A stretch of 64,000 nt of DNA from the NCBI GenBank assembly GCA_020632665.1, contig JACKFC010000011.1, positions 1 to 64,000 of the forward strand. The letters are read 5' to 3'. Both the position numbers and the translations under genes were made by a program. Shown here in pieces: positions 50,639-61,333 of this stretch; the stretch's first letter is position 1, and every line of letters starts with the position of its first letter. A model generated the notes under the pieces. The model did not search any database and had not been told where the DNA came from. It saw only the letters and a list, made by a program, of their open reading frames with translations. This DNA is from Deltaproteobacteria bacterium. Its GTDB lineage: Bacteria > Myxococcota_A > UBA9042.

Positions 50639-53600
50639 CTATGGGACCTTGCCGATCGGTTTGTCCCAGTCGGCGGCCAACCCCTTGTCCTGTACGCACT
50701 TCCAATCCGCCCAGCAGGGGTCGCTGACGACCTTGGTGCCGAGCGAGTGGAAGTAGTTCACGATCAGGTTGCGGTGGTACTCGGTGTAGCTCGGCTCGTA
50801 GCCTGCCAGTGGCGGGTGGGCGTCGTTCTTGTCCTTCTGCGCGATGTACTCGTGGCGGCCGCCGACGTTGGCGAGACAGAGCGCGGACGTGCCGGACTCG
50901 GTCTTGACGGTGCGGCAGTTGCCGAAGCCAGTGCCGGCGGCGTCCGGGTTCAGCAGCGGCGGGAGCTGCTCGTCGGCCTTGATCTCGCCGGCGGCCAGCT
51001 TGTCGCCGACCGAGTCGTCGAGCAGGCCGCGGCGGATGGCCTCGTCGGTCCAGGCGCGCCACGGCTTGTCGTCGACGTAGCTGTCGACCGGGCCGAAGAG
51101 GCCGATCGCGCGGGCCAACGCGAGGCCGGAGGCGAACGGGACGGTGCGGTCACCGACGGCGAGCGAGAGCAGCACATTGGTCGGCGACTGGCCCTTGGTG
51201 TCGAGGAACATCCGCTCGGCGACGGTGATGGCGTCCGCGCCCTCGAGGACGTTCGAGTTGAGCTGCACCAAGCGGCGGAAACGCGGCGTATTGCGCGGCC
51301 GCGCAGCGCCCTCGACCGGGGCGATCATCTCGACTTGCCGGAGTACGCGGCCGTCTTCGGCCATCAACCGGAGACGAACATCGTCGCCAACGTCCGTCGC
51401 GAGGGTGATGGTGAACCTGCCGTCCTTGCCGGCGACGCCCTCGGCCGATTCGCCGCTGGTGAGGTTCTCCAGGATCAGCCGGCTGCCCTCGGGAATGCCG
51501 AGCTCGGCGACCCAGGTCGGGACCTCGCGCGGCTCCTGGAGGCAGGTGCCGTCCTCGCCGACGTAGGACTTCATGGTCTCCCGCTTGCACTCGTCGCTGT
51601 TGTCGTTCCACGAGAGCCGCACGTTGGGCAGCCCCTCCGGCGTCGTCGCGGCGTCGCCCTTGGCAGCGCAGCCGACCAACATCGGCCCGGAGGCCTTCCA
51701 CATCAGCTTCTCGATCACGCCGTGCAGTTTGGTGCGGATGAAGATGTCGGCGATGCCGGCGCCTGCGACCACCGGCGCGGCCGCGACGATATAGGGCTCG
51801 AGCGGCGCGGTCAGCGAGGTGTGAATGCCGCCGAGCGAGATGCCCATCATGAAGTAGGGCACGTTCGGGCCGCCGATATCGGCGATGCCGTCGGCGTTGA
51901 AGTCTCCGGCGAGCAGATTTTGCAGGATCCGCGACTCCTCGGCGTTGCGGGGATCGTCGATCGCCGCCGGGACGTCGCTGCCGAGAGCGCGCAACATGCG
52001 CACGGCGACGATATAGTCGAGCGTGGTCTGCCGCATCGAGTCTCGCAGGCGGATCGTATTCGGCGCGTAGTAGGCCTCGCCGGCGCTGTCGTTGAGCACG
52101 CAATCGCCGTTGTCGTCGGTTCCACGGCCCTTGACGATCAGCTGCTGCATGAAGCCATTTGCTTCGATCTTGGTGATCATCTCGTCGAGCGGCATGTCGT
52201 CGGGGAAGCGGGTATCCGAGTCGGTGAAGACGTAGGAGCCCAGCAGCGCCTTGACCAGGCTCTTCGCGGTGCCTTCGTCGCCCTTGAAGAAGTCGACGAT
52301 CAGCTCCTTGGCGTTGGCCAACACCGGCCCGTGGCCGACAGCGTCGATGGTGAAGGTCGCGATGCCCGCGCGGGCGAAACGATCCGCCAGCAGCAGCGCC
52401 TCGATCCGGCTGGTACCGGTCGCGTGGGCGTAGACGATCACCGGGAATGGCGGCTTGTGGTGCTCGGTCGTCTTGGGGACCGTGACCATGAACGGCACGC
52501 GCTCTTCGGCGACCGTGGCCGTGCCCTCGTCGAGGTCGATCTGCCAGACGTTGCGCTCGGTCGTCTCGGTCTGGGGCGTATCCCGCAGGCTCACCGTCGT
52601 CATGTCGCCGAATACGGCGTAGTCGGTGTACTTGAACTCGCCGCCGACGCCTGGCTGGAACGACGCGATGATCTTGAAGATGCCGTCCATGAACGGGCCC
52701 TGCAGGATCCAATCGTTGTCGCGCGCCGCGTAGGGGTAGCCCTTGTTGCCCGGGTGGGCGCCGGGCATGCCGTCCGCCAGCCCGTCGAAACCGATGTCCA
52801 TCTTGTAGATATGGTTGATCTTCGGGCTGAACTTCTGGTCCAGCCAAGCGAACTTGCCCTCTCCGTAGAGCCCGTCCCGTAGGGCGCGAAAGGTGCGCGA
52901 GAGGTCGCCCGTGGTGAAGGTCCAGGCGAACGCGATGTCGGACCGCTCGATGCCCTTCTCGGAGAGCGCCGGCAGCGCCAGTTCGAGCGCCGGGGTCTGC
53001 GCCTCGTGGTTCACCCCTGGGAAGGGGCTCTTGACCTGACCACGGACGCCGGACTCGGCGAAGCCCTCGACCTTGCGGGTCAGCACCACGGCGTAGCGCG
53101 AGCCGGACTCGAGCGGAATCAGCGGGCGGAGGTCGAGCGTATGGGTCGCGGTCTCGTAGTGGTAGACCCAGCGGTCGTTGACGCCGTCGCCGTCGGTGTC
53201 GACCTTGTTGTCGGGCGGCAAGACGAACGAATCGTAGTTGGCCAGCGGATCTTGTGGGAAGTAGGCGTGCGGCGCGGCGCGGTGCGGGAAGTAGCCGCGG
53301 CCGAGGTCGAGCGGCACGACTTCACCAAAGCGCTTGCTGCCGGGCTCGACGTTGACCACGAAGACGGTGTCGTCGCGCACGGTCGAGAGATCGAGCGGAC
53401 CGGTGAAGCTCACCGAGATCGGCGACATGGCCGAGAATCCGGGGACCTCGTTGATGTGGTGGCGGAGCCGGCGCTCGAATTTGGTCGGCGCGTCGCGGCC
53501 GACGGACATGTATTTGGTCCCGCCGGGAGCCACGCGCATCGCGAGGTCGTTCGGGAACGGAACCTCGGGATCGGGGTGGGCCTGCGGCTCGAAGACGATC

Positions 53601-53740
53601 GAGGGGCCATAGGTGGCGCCTTCGACTTCGGTCGCGTGAATCCCGGTCGGGATGGTCCCCTCGGTGGCGCAACCTGCGAGCAGGAGTGAGGCCCCGAGAG
53701 CGGGGAGGAAGAGCCGGCGCAGCGTGACGAGACGGTTCAT
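50639..53740 (-). CDS. Lipase-like alpha/beta-hydrolase lipoprotein
   Basis: A 1033-residue secreted lipoprotein with signal LFLPALGASLLLAGC. The N-terminal 300 residues read as a beta-rich domain seen in bacterial virulence-factor-lipase-like proteins (FPNDLAMRV, DLRPLIPLESGSRYAVVLTR). An alpha/beta hydrolase follows: HHKPPFPVIVYAHATGTSR (oxyanion strand), TFTIDAVGHG, and the nucleophile elbow MGISLGG with Ser635. Acid and His partners lie further on; a possible His is in DRTVPFASGLALARA to the C-terminal region. An inserted beta domain at about 740-800 may bind substrate. It ends 23 bases from the convergent E2 gene and follows the outer-membrane protein gene after nine bases. A secreted esterase or lipase is likely. 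Confidence 0.75.
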   Translation of the reverse strand: MNRLVTLRRLFLPALGASLLLAGCATEGTIPTGIHATEVEGATYGPSIVFEPQAHPDPEVPFPNDLAMRVAPGGTKYMSVGRDAPTKFERRLRHHINEVPGFSAMSPISVSFTGPLDLSTVRDDTVFVVNVEPGSKRFGEVVPLDLGRGYFPHRAAPHAYFPQDPLANYDSFVLPPDNKVDTDGDGVNDRWVYHYETATHTLDLRPLIPLESGSRYAVVLTRKVEGFAESGVRGQVKSPFPGVNHEAQTPALELALPALSEKGIERSDIAFAWTFTTGDLSRTFRALRDGLYGEGKFAWLDQKFSPKINHIYKMDIGFDGLADGMPGAHPGNKGYPYAARDNDWILQGPFMDGIFKIIASFQPGVGGEFKYTDYAVFGDMTTVSLRDTPQTETTERNVWQIDLDEGTATVAEERVPFMVTVPKTTEHHKPPFPVIVYAHATGTSRIEALLLADRFARAGIATFTIDAVGHGPVLANAKELIVDFFKGDEGTAKSLVKALLGSYVFTDSDTRFPDDMPLDEMITKIEANGFMQQLIVKGRGTDDNGDCVLNDSAGEAYYAPNTIRLRDSMRQTTLDYIVAVRMLRALGSDVPAAIDDPRNAEESRILQNLLAGDFNADGIADIGGPNVPYFMMGISLGGIHTSLTAPLEPYIVAAAPVVAGAGIADIFIRTKLHGVIEKLMWKASGPMLVGCAAKGDAATTPEGLPNVRLSWNDNSDECKRETMKSYVGEDGTCLQEPREVPTWVAELGIPEGSRLILENLTSGESAEGVAGKDGRFTITLATDVGDDVRLRLMAEDGRVLRQVEMIAPVEGAARPRNTPRFRRLVQLNSNVLEGADAITVAERMFLDTKGQSPTNVLLSLAVGDRTVPFASGLALARAIGLFGPVDSYVDDKPWRAWTDEAIRRGLLDDSVGDKLAAGEIKADEQLPPLLNPDAAGTGFGNCRTVKTESGTSALCLANVGGRHEYIAQKDKNDAHPPLAGYEPSYTEYHRNLIVNYFHSLGTKVVSDPCWADWKCVQDKGLAADWDKPIGKVP

Positions 53741-53749
53741 CGAGTCCTC

Positions 53750-55300
53750 CTACCAACGCCCGCGCAGGGCGAGCTGTCCAACCGCGGCACCGGCGGCCGC
53801 AGAGGCGACCCCGTTCGCGTCGGCGAATGCTGCGCCCGGCAGGGCGACGCCGAGATCCATCCGGGCCCGCAGCGAGATGCCGCCGCCGAGGGGCTGGTCG
53901 TATTGCACCGCGGCGTCGAATTCCCAGCCGAGGTCGTGGCTCGCGGCGCCACCGCGCGGGCCAGTTGGCTTGCCGCCGGCGAGGCCGGTGCGATGCGGGT
54001 CGACGAAGAGCGTCGGCGCGTCGGCCGCGAGGACGCCGGCGAGGAAGGTCAACCGCTCGACCTTGGCCCGGACCGTGGCCGAGAGCCAGCGCGCGCCGGT
54101 GATCGAGCCGTTGCTGGCGAAGCGGTCGGCGCCCGCCGGGGCGCCGCCGGAGTAGCGGGGATCGCCGAGGTTGGTGACGATATTGGCGCTCTGCCGCCGC
54201 CACATCTCGCCGAAGAGGACCAAGCCGACGCGCATGTCTTGCGCCATCTTGAAGTTCGAGATCGTGTCGTCGAAGGGCGACTCGTCGCCGCTGGCGAGGC
54301 CGCCGTCGATCTGCACGCCGACGTCGCCGCGTTGCACGCGCAGCCGCACCATGCCGCCGTGCTGTGCGACGTTGAGCTCGGAGGGCGAGGTCGCGGTGCG
54401 GAACCAGGTCGTGGTGCCGCGGATCATCAGCCACTCGGTCGCGAGCATCACCTTGGTCTTGCCGAAGTTGTGCTTCCAGCGGGCGTAGACGTCGCCGACG
54501 TTGACGTCCAGGCCCAGGCCGAGGCGGTCGGTCTGCCAGCGCTGCACGCCGTAGACGCCGAACTCCAGCTCTGGATAGCGGAGCAAGGCGGCCGCGATGA
54601 CCTGCTGCGCCGAGTCGCCGTCGCGGGCACGGGCGAGGTCGTCGTCGACCACGTCGTCGGCGGCGAAGACGAGCGCCAGCGGCAGGTAGGCGAGCATCGA
54701 GCCGTCACCGACGAAGCCGGCCGGCAGCAGCGCGAGTTGGGCCCGGTCGACGACTGCACCACGCCGCTTGAGGCCGAATTGGTAGGGCTCGTCGTCGCCG
54801 TTCTGCGCCAGCAGGCCGAGGCCCCAGGTCGAGACCTGGCGCCCGACCGCGATGCGGCCCCAGCGGCCGTCGGCCTCCAGGGCCAGGCGACGGACCAGGT
54901 GTTGGTCCAGCTGCCACGGCGAGCGGTCGGCGGAGAGGAGAGCGTCGGCGGAGAGGCGGTCGGGCACACCCTCGGCCCAGCGCGGCCCGGCGAAGAGGTC
55001 GGCCTGCACCTGCAGCGCGAGGGTCTGCAGCCAAGCGTGACCGAGGTGCCAGGTCAGCGCGCCACCGGCACGGAGGCGGCTCTCGATCATCGTGCTGGGC
55101 GGCAGCCGGTCGATATCCTCGGGCGAAGCGCCAGGTGCTTCGATCGCCGAGACCGTCGTCGACGTGGTGCGGGCCTCGGCCTTCGACTCGAACGCGAAGA
55201 CCCCGGGCAAGGCAGAGGCGCCGACAGGGAACGCTCCGAGCGCGAGCAATGTGGCCACGACAGCCCACGCGCGCCACCGCGTAGCGGATGGATGGTACAT
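53750..55300 (-). CDS. Probable outer-membrane beta-barrel protein
   Basis: A 516-residue exported protein with a Sec signal (WAVVATLLALGAFPVGASALPG). The mature part alternates polar and aromatic/hydrophobic residues in many short strands (GRWGRIAVGRQVSTWGLGLL, VGDVYARWKHNFGKTKVMLA, MVRLRVQRGDVGVQIDGGLA). It ends in LALRGRW, a terminal aromatic residue typical of substrates of the BAM complex. GAGGAG precedes ATG 55300. It is translated just ahead of the lipase-like lipoprotein, nine bases apart, so they probably work together, perhaps as channel and enzyme. No family could be named. Confidence 0.7.
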   Translation of the reverse strand: MYHPSATRWRAWAVVATLLALGAFPVGASALPGVFAFESKAEARTTSTTVSAIEAPGASPEDIDRLPPSTMIESRLRAGGALTWHLGHAWLQTLALQVQADLFAGPRWAEGVPDRLSADALLSADRSPWQLDQHLVRRLALEADGRWGRIAVGRQVSTWGLGLLAQNGDDEPYQFGLKRRGAVVDRAQLALLPAGFVGDGSMLAYLPLALVFAADDVVDDDLARARDGDSAQQVIAAALLRYPELEFGVYGVQRWQTDRLGLGLDVNVGDVYARWKHNFGKTKVMLATEWLMIRGTTTWFRTATSPSELNVAQHGGMVRLRVQRGDVGVQIDGGLASGDESPFDDTISNFKMAQDMRVGLVLFGEMWRRQSANIVTNLGDPRYSGGAPAGADRFASNGSITGARWLSATVRAKVERLTFLAGVLAADAPTLFVDPHRTGLAGGKPTGPRGGAASHDLGWEFDAAVQYDQPLGGGISLRARMDLGVALPGAAFADANGVASAAAGAAVGQLALRGRW

Positions 55301-55504
55301 CGGATTGGCTCCTCGTTCGGGGTCGACGCGGACCGGGCATCGCCAAGGGAGCGGGAGGTTAGCACGGTCCCTGCCCATCTGCGAGACGCGGGAGCCCATC
55401 TCCACACCTCCTCACCATCGTCGAGCAGGCCTGCCCCTTGCACCGCAGCGGGGCGCTTGCGAGCATCCGCGCCCCGTCCGCCCGTGACGGAGAGAGGAGC
55501 CGCG

Positions 55505-57061
<1,557 letters not shown>

Positions 57062-57067
57062 GGGTAC

Positions 57068-60000
57068 CTACTTGCAGGGTCCCAGGGCGGAGCCGCCGAC
57101 GTCGGCTGCGAAGGCGTCGCAGAGGGAGGCGTAGGTCTTGCCGTCGCAGCCGCACACGGCGCCGGTCACCGCCTTGCAACCGCTATCCGAGAGCAATCGG
57201 CACAATCCCTGCTGCCCGCACGAGCCCGCCGGTCCGGCGCAATATTGACCCGAGCCGCAGAACCCAGCCTTTCCGACCGTACACGGATCCGAGCTGCAGC
57301 CTGCCTTGGGCGCATGTTTGCACTGGCCGGCCACGCAACTGTCGTCGGTGCACGCGTCGGCATCGTCGCACTCGACCGGCGTGGTGCAGGATTTCGCGCA
57401 CGGCTCGATCTTGCTGTGCGTGCAGCTGCCGGATTTGCAGCTGTCGGTGGTGCAGACGTCCTTGTCGTCGCAGTCCGCGTCCGAGTTGCAGGTTGCACCA
57501 CCGCAGCCCTGGATCGGAAGGTTGGTGCAGGCCCCCTTTGCGCAGTCATCCGCGGTGCACGGATCGCCATCGTCGCAGTCGGTCGTGTCGCCGCAAGTCT
57601 TGCAGCCGGCGATCTCCGGGAACGAGCAGGTGCCCGCAGAACAGGTATCCTTGGTGCAGGGCTTGCCGTCTTCACAGTCCGCGTCCTTGCTGCAGGTCTG
57701 CGTGCAGCCCGGCTTGAGCTCGTACGCGCAGTTGCCCTTGGAGCAGGTCGCGACCGCGCAGTTGTTCGGCGTCTTGCAGTCCTCGTCGACCGAGCACTCG
57801 TTGCATACGTCGTTCGGGGTCGAGATGCAGACCCCGCCGGTACAGGCGTCATCGGTGCACTTATTGCCGTCGTCGCACTCCGCCGCCGCCTTGCACGGCT
57901 TGCAGTTCGCCATCGGCGCGTTTGTGCACTTGCCGGCGAAGCAGCCGTCGGCGGTACACACATCGCCGTCGTCGCAGTCCGCTGGAGTCTTGCAGCCGCC
58001 ACAATCCGGCACGGGCGTGTGAACGCAGAGGTCGATCGCGCAGGTGTCGTTGGTGCACTTGTCGCTGTCGTCGCAGTCCGTGTCCTTGCTGCATTTCTTG
58101 CAGCCTGGCACGGGCTTGTTGCTGCACTTGGACTGCTCGCAGAGGTCCTCGGTGCAGGGGTCGCCATCGAAGCACTCTGCCGGCGCCCCGCACGGCTTGC
58201 CCGAGCAGCCGGAGATGGGCTCGAAGACGCAGCCACCGCCTTTGCAGCTGTCCGCCGTACAGACGTTGCCGTCGTCGCAGGCCTTGGCCGCACCCGCCTT
58301 GCAGACACCCACGGCACATTGATCGTTCTCGCTGCAGGCGTCGCCGTCGTCGCAGGGAGCGTCGACCGGCTTGTTGGCGCACTTGCCGGAGGCGCAGCTG
58401 TCGCTCGTGCAGGCGTTGCCGTCATCGCAGCCCGCGTCGGACTTGCAGGCGGCGCAATCGGTGATCTTTTGGGACGTGCAAGCAGACTCGATGCAGAGAT
58501 CGTCGGTGCAAGCGTCGCCGTCGTCGCAGTCGGCCGCCTGCTTGCACGATTTGCAGTTCGTGATTGGCGGGTTTTCGCAGGTCCCCGTTTGGCAGACGTC
58601 GTCGGTGCAGGCGTCCCCGTCGTAGCATTCCTTGCTGGTCTGGCAGGGCGCAACGCAGCCCGGCTTCTTGCTGTATTCGCATTCGCCGAGGTTGCAGACA
58701 GCGACCGCGCAAGGGCCGACGACGGGGCAATCGGAGCTTTGCTTGCAGCCGCCGCAGCCGTCGATCTTGGCGAACTTGCACGCGCCCGCCTCGCATGTAT
58801 CCGCCGTGCAGGCGTCGCCGTCGTTGCATTGGCTGGAGGCGGCGCAGGGCACGCACTTCGGATCCTTCGCGTACGTGCAGCTCCCGCCGTCGCAGCCCTC
58901 GGCGGTGCAGGGGTCGCCGTCGTCGCAGTCGGCGGGCGATTGGCAGATCTTGCCACCGCAGCCCGCGATCGGCGCGTTCGCGCATTTGCCGGCGTTGCAG
59001 GCGTCGGACGTGCAGGGGTCCTTGTCGTCGCAGTCGGCACCGGTCGAGCATGGTGGGGCGCAGTTCGGGATCTTGGTGTTGCTGCAAACCCCTGCGACGC
59101 AGTTGTCCGCGGTGCAGAAGTCCTGGTCGTCGCAGGTCGCCGCGGTCGTGCACGCGTTGCAGCCCGCGATGGGGGCAAAGGCGCAGGTGCCGGACGCGCA
59201 CGTGTCCTTGGTACAAGGCGCGCCGTCCTCGCAGTCCGTATCCGTTTTGCAAGGCTGCGAGCACCCAGGGATGGGCTGGAAATCGCAGGTCCCGCCGTCG
59301 CAACTCGGCTTGAAGCAAACGCCGACGGAGGGGCAATCGCCGACCACCTTGCAGCTGGCGCAGCCCGGGATCGCGTCGTGCGCACATGCGCCCGAGGCAC
59401 AGGTATCGGTCGTACAGGGCTTGCCGTCGTCACACGCCGACGCATCCACGCACGGCATGCACTCGGGCTTGCTCACGTTGGTGCAGGTGCCAGCCTCGCA
59501 GGTATCGTTCGTGCAGGGCTTGTTGTCGTTGCAGTCGGCGTCGGCCTTGCAGCCGCCCGAACCGCCGCAGCCGGTGATCGGGGTGTGGCCACATGCGCCC
59601 ACGGTGCAAACGTCCTTGGTGCAGTCGTCCTTGTCGTCGCAGTCGCCGTCGACCTTGCAGCCGCCAGTGCCGCCACAGCCGGTGATCGGTTCGTTCTTGC
59701 AGGTGCCGGTGTCGCAGGTATCGGTCGTGCAGTCGTTCTTGTCGTCGCAATCGCTCGCCGCCTTGCAGCCACCGGCACCGCAGCCGGGGATCGGGCTCTG
59801 CAGGCAGACGCCGCCGACGCAGGAATCCTCGGTGCAAGCGTCACCGTCGTCGCATTCCGAAGCAGCCTTGCACGGTCCCTTGCACGGACCGAGCCCGCCG
59901 AGCGGCACACCCTGCATCGCGGCGTGGCAGGCGCTCTGCCAGGTCTTGCCGTCGCAACCGCAGACCTCGAGCTTCACCTCCGGACAGCTCTTCGGCCGGT

Positions 60001-61207
60001 CGGCGCATTTGCCCTCGCCCGAGCAACCGGGCGCCGCGCCGAGGCAGACACCGGCGGCGCCACAGCTATCGACCTGGTCGAGCTTGCAGACCTTGCTGCC
60101 ACAACCGGGCACCGTGTCGTGCGAGCAGGTGCCGTCTTTGCAGGCGTCGGCGGTGCACGGGTCGGAGTCGTTGCAGTCTTTCGGCGCACCGGCTTTGCAG
60201 ACGCCCGCTTCGCAAGCGTCGGCGACGCTGCATGCGTTGCCGTCGTCACAGCTCGTCGCGCCGGCCGTCGGCTTCGTCGTGCACTTGCCCCCGACACAGG
60301 CGTCGACCGTGCAGGCGTTGCCGTCGTCACAGCTGACGTCGTTGTCCGTCTTGCCGTCGCAGTCGTTGTCGATTCCGTCACAGACCTCGGTCGGCGGGCT
60401 GGTCTTCGTACAAGAGGTACCGCTGTCGGGGGTGCCGCTGTCGGTCGCATCCTGGCCGCCCGTCGCATCCTGGCCGGCCGTCGCATCCTGGCCGCCCGCA
60501 GCATCCTGGCCACCCGCAGCATCCTGGCCACCCGATGCATCTTCACTCCCCGTGGCATCGCCGCTGCTGGTATCGCCCGCGCTGCCGCCGCCGTCGCTGA
60601 GCGCATCGGCGATCGAGCCGGCGTCCTCGTCGCTCACGTCTCCGGTGCCCGCGGCGTCTCCGATGCTGCCGGCGTCTTCGGTCCCGCTGCCGTCGGTCGA
60701 GGTTCCGTCCTCGATCCCGCCGCCGTCCGTGGTCGTTCCGTCTTCGGTCGTGCCCACGTCGGCCGTCCCGCCGGTGTCGCCCGTGCCGACGTCCTGTTGA
60801 TCGCCGGTGTCCTCTCCGCCGCCCGTATCGGTGCTGCCCGTATCGGTCGTGCCCGCGTCGGTCGTGGCCGTATCGGTGCTGGCCGCGTCGGTCGTGGCCG
60901 CGTCGGTCGTGCCCGCGTCGGTCGTGCCCGCGTCGGTCGTGCCCGCGTCGGTCGTGGCCGCGTCGGTCGTGCCGGAGTCTTCGTCGCCGCCGGTACCGCC
61001 CGTCGGCGCGCCGTCCTGGCCGTTGCTGCCGTCTTGTACGGCCTCGGTGTCGGTCGCGACGTCGACTGCCTCGGTGCTATCGGTCGCGCCCGTGCCGGTA
61101 TCGGTCGACTGCTCGTCGTCCACCGGTGGCGCGGCGCACGAAGCGGCGAAGGCGAGGGCGAGCGCGATGCAGAGGAGATTCATGCCTCGAGAGATGCTGG
61201 CGGACAT
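57068..61207 (-). CDS. Giant cysteine-rich lipoprotein with CDDGDPCT repeats
   Basis: A 1379-residue secreted lipoprotein. The signal SRGMNLLCIALALAFAASC ends in a lipobox. About 240 residues of low-complexity Thr/Asp/Gly/Ala linker with TTDAG and GGQDA repeats come next, then one MopE-type unit (CDGIDNDCDGKTDND). Around 30 units of the type CDDGDPCTADxCxxGxC...I.GC follow. Kazal-like segments (CGCDGKTWQSACHAAMQG, CGCDGKTYASLCDAFAAD) stand near residue 430 and at the extreme C-terminus. GGGAGGG precedes ATG 61207; the frame is open to 61291. It is expected at the cell surface. The repeats make the opposite strand open for over 4 kb, which is a composition effect. Confidence 0.85.
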   Translation of the reverse strand: MSASISRGMNLLCIALALAFAASCAAPPVDDEQSTDTGTGATDSTEAVDVATDTEAVQDGSNGQDGAPTGGTGGDEDSGTTDAATTDAGTTDAGTTDAGTTDAATTDAASTDTATTDAGTTDTGSTDTGGGEDTGDQQDVGTGDTGGTADVGTTEDGTTTDGGGIEDGTSTDGSGTEDAGSIGDAAGTGDVSDEDAGSIADALSDGGGSAGDTSSGDATGSEDASGGQDAAGGQDAAGGQDATAGQDATGGQDATDSGTPDSGTSCTKTSPPTEVCDGIDNDCDGKTDNDVSCDDGNACTVDACVGGKCTTKPTAGATSCDDGNACSVADACEAGVCKAGAPKDCNDSDPCTADACKDGTCSHDTVPGCGSKVCKLDQVDSCGAAGVCLGAAPGCSGEGKCADRPKSCPEVKLEVCGCDGKTWQSACHAAMQGVPLGGLGPCKGPCKAASECDDGDACTEDSCVGGVCLQSPIPGCGAGGCKAASDCDDKNDCTTDTCDTGTCKNEPITGCGGTGGCKVDGDCDDKDDCTKDVCTVGACGHTPITGCGGSGGCKADADCNDNKPCTNDTCEAGTCTNVSKPECMPCVDASACDDGKPCTTDTCASGACAHDAIPGCASCKVVGDCPSVGVCFKPSCDGGTCDFQPIPGCSQPCKTDTDCEDGAPCTKDTCASGTCAFAPIAGCNACTTAATCDDQDFCTADNCVAGVCSNTKIPNCAPPCSTGADCDDKDPCTSDACNAGKCANAPIAGCGGKICQSPADCDDGDPCTAEGCDGGSCTYAKDPKCVPCAASSQCNDGDACTADTCEAGACKFAKIDGCGGCKQSSDCPVVGPCAVAVCNLGECEYSKKPGCVAPCQTSKECYDGDACTDDVCQTGTCENPPITNCKSCKQAADCDDGDACTDDLCIESACTSQKITDCAACKSDAGCDDGNACTSDSCASGKCANKPVDAPCDDGDACSENDQCAVGVCKAGAAKACDDGNVCTADSCKGGGCVFEPISGCSGKPCGAPAECFDGDPCTEDLCEQSKCSNKPVPGCKKCSKDTDCDDSDKCTNDTCAIDLCVHTPVPDCGGCKTPADCDDGDVCTADGCFAGKCTNAPMANCKPCKAAAECDDGNKCTDDACTGGVCISTPNDVCNECSVDEDCKTPNNCAVATCSKGNCAYELKPGCTQTCSKDADCEDGKPCTKDTCSAGTCSFPEIAGCKTCGDTTDCDDGDPCTADDCAKGACTNLPIQGCGGATCNSDADCDDKDVCTTDSCKSGSCTHSKIEPCAKSCTTPVECDDADACTDDSCVAGQCKHAPKAGCSSDPCTVGKAGFCGSGQYCAGPAGSCGQQGLCRLLSDSGCKAVTGAVCGCDGKTYASLCDAFAADVGGSALGPCK
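60821..60970 (-). repeat. In-frame 15-base minisatellite (TTDAG-type pentapeptides)
   Basis: Ten consecutive 15-base units on the minus strand encode TTDAA, TTDAG (three times), TTDAA (twice), STDTA, TTDAG, TTDTG and STDTG in the linker after the lipobox of the cysteine-rich lipoprotein. A second 15-base series encoding GGQDA units lies at about 60440-60535. Because the unit is a multiple of three, copy-number change would alter linker length without frameshift. Confidence 0.8.
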
Positions 61208-61333
61208 CGGACCCTCCCGTGCTGCAGTGCGGCGACCCGCCGGCAGCGTACGCATTGGCAAGCCACCGCCGCAAGGGCCATGTCTCTTCAAGCGACGCAG
61301 CGAATCGCTGGCGCCAGAGGCCAGCCGGCGCTG

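Noticed and set aside
60440..60975. Phase-variable frameshift tract
   Set aside because: The repeat unit is 15 bases, so changes keep the frame; listed as a length-variable linker instead.
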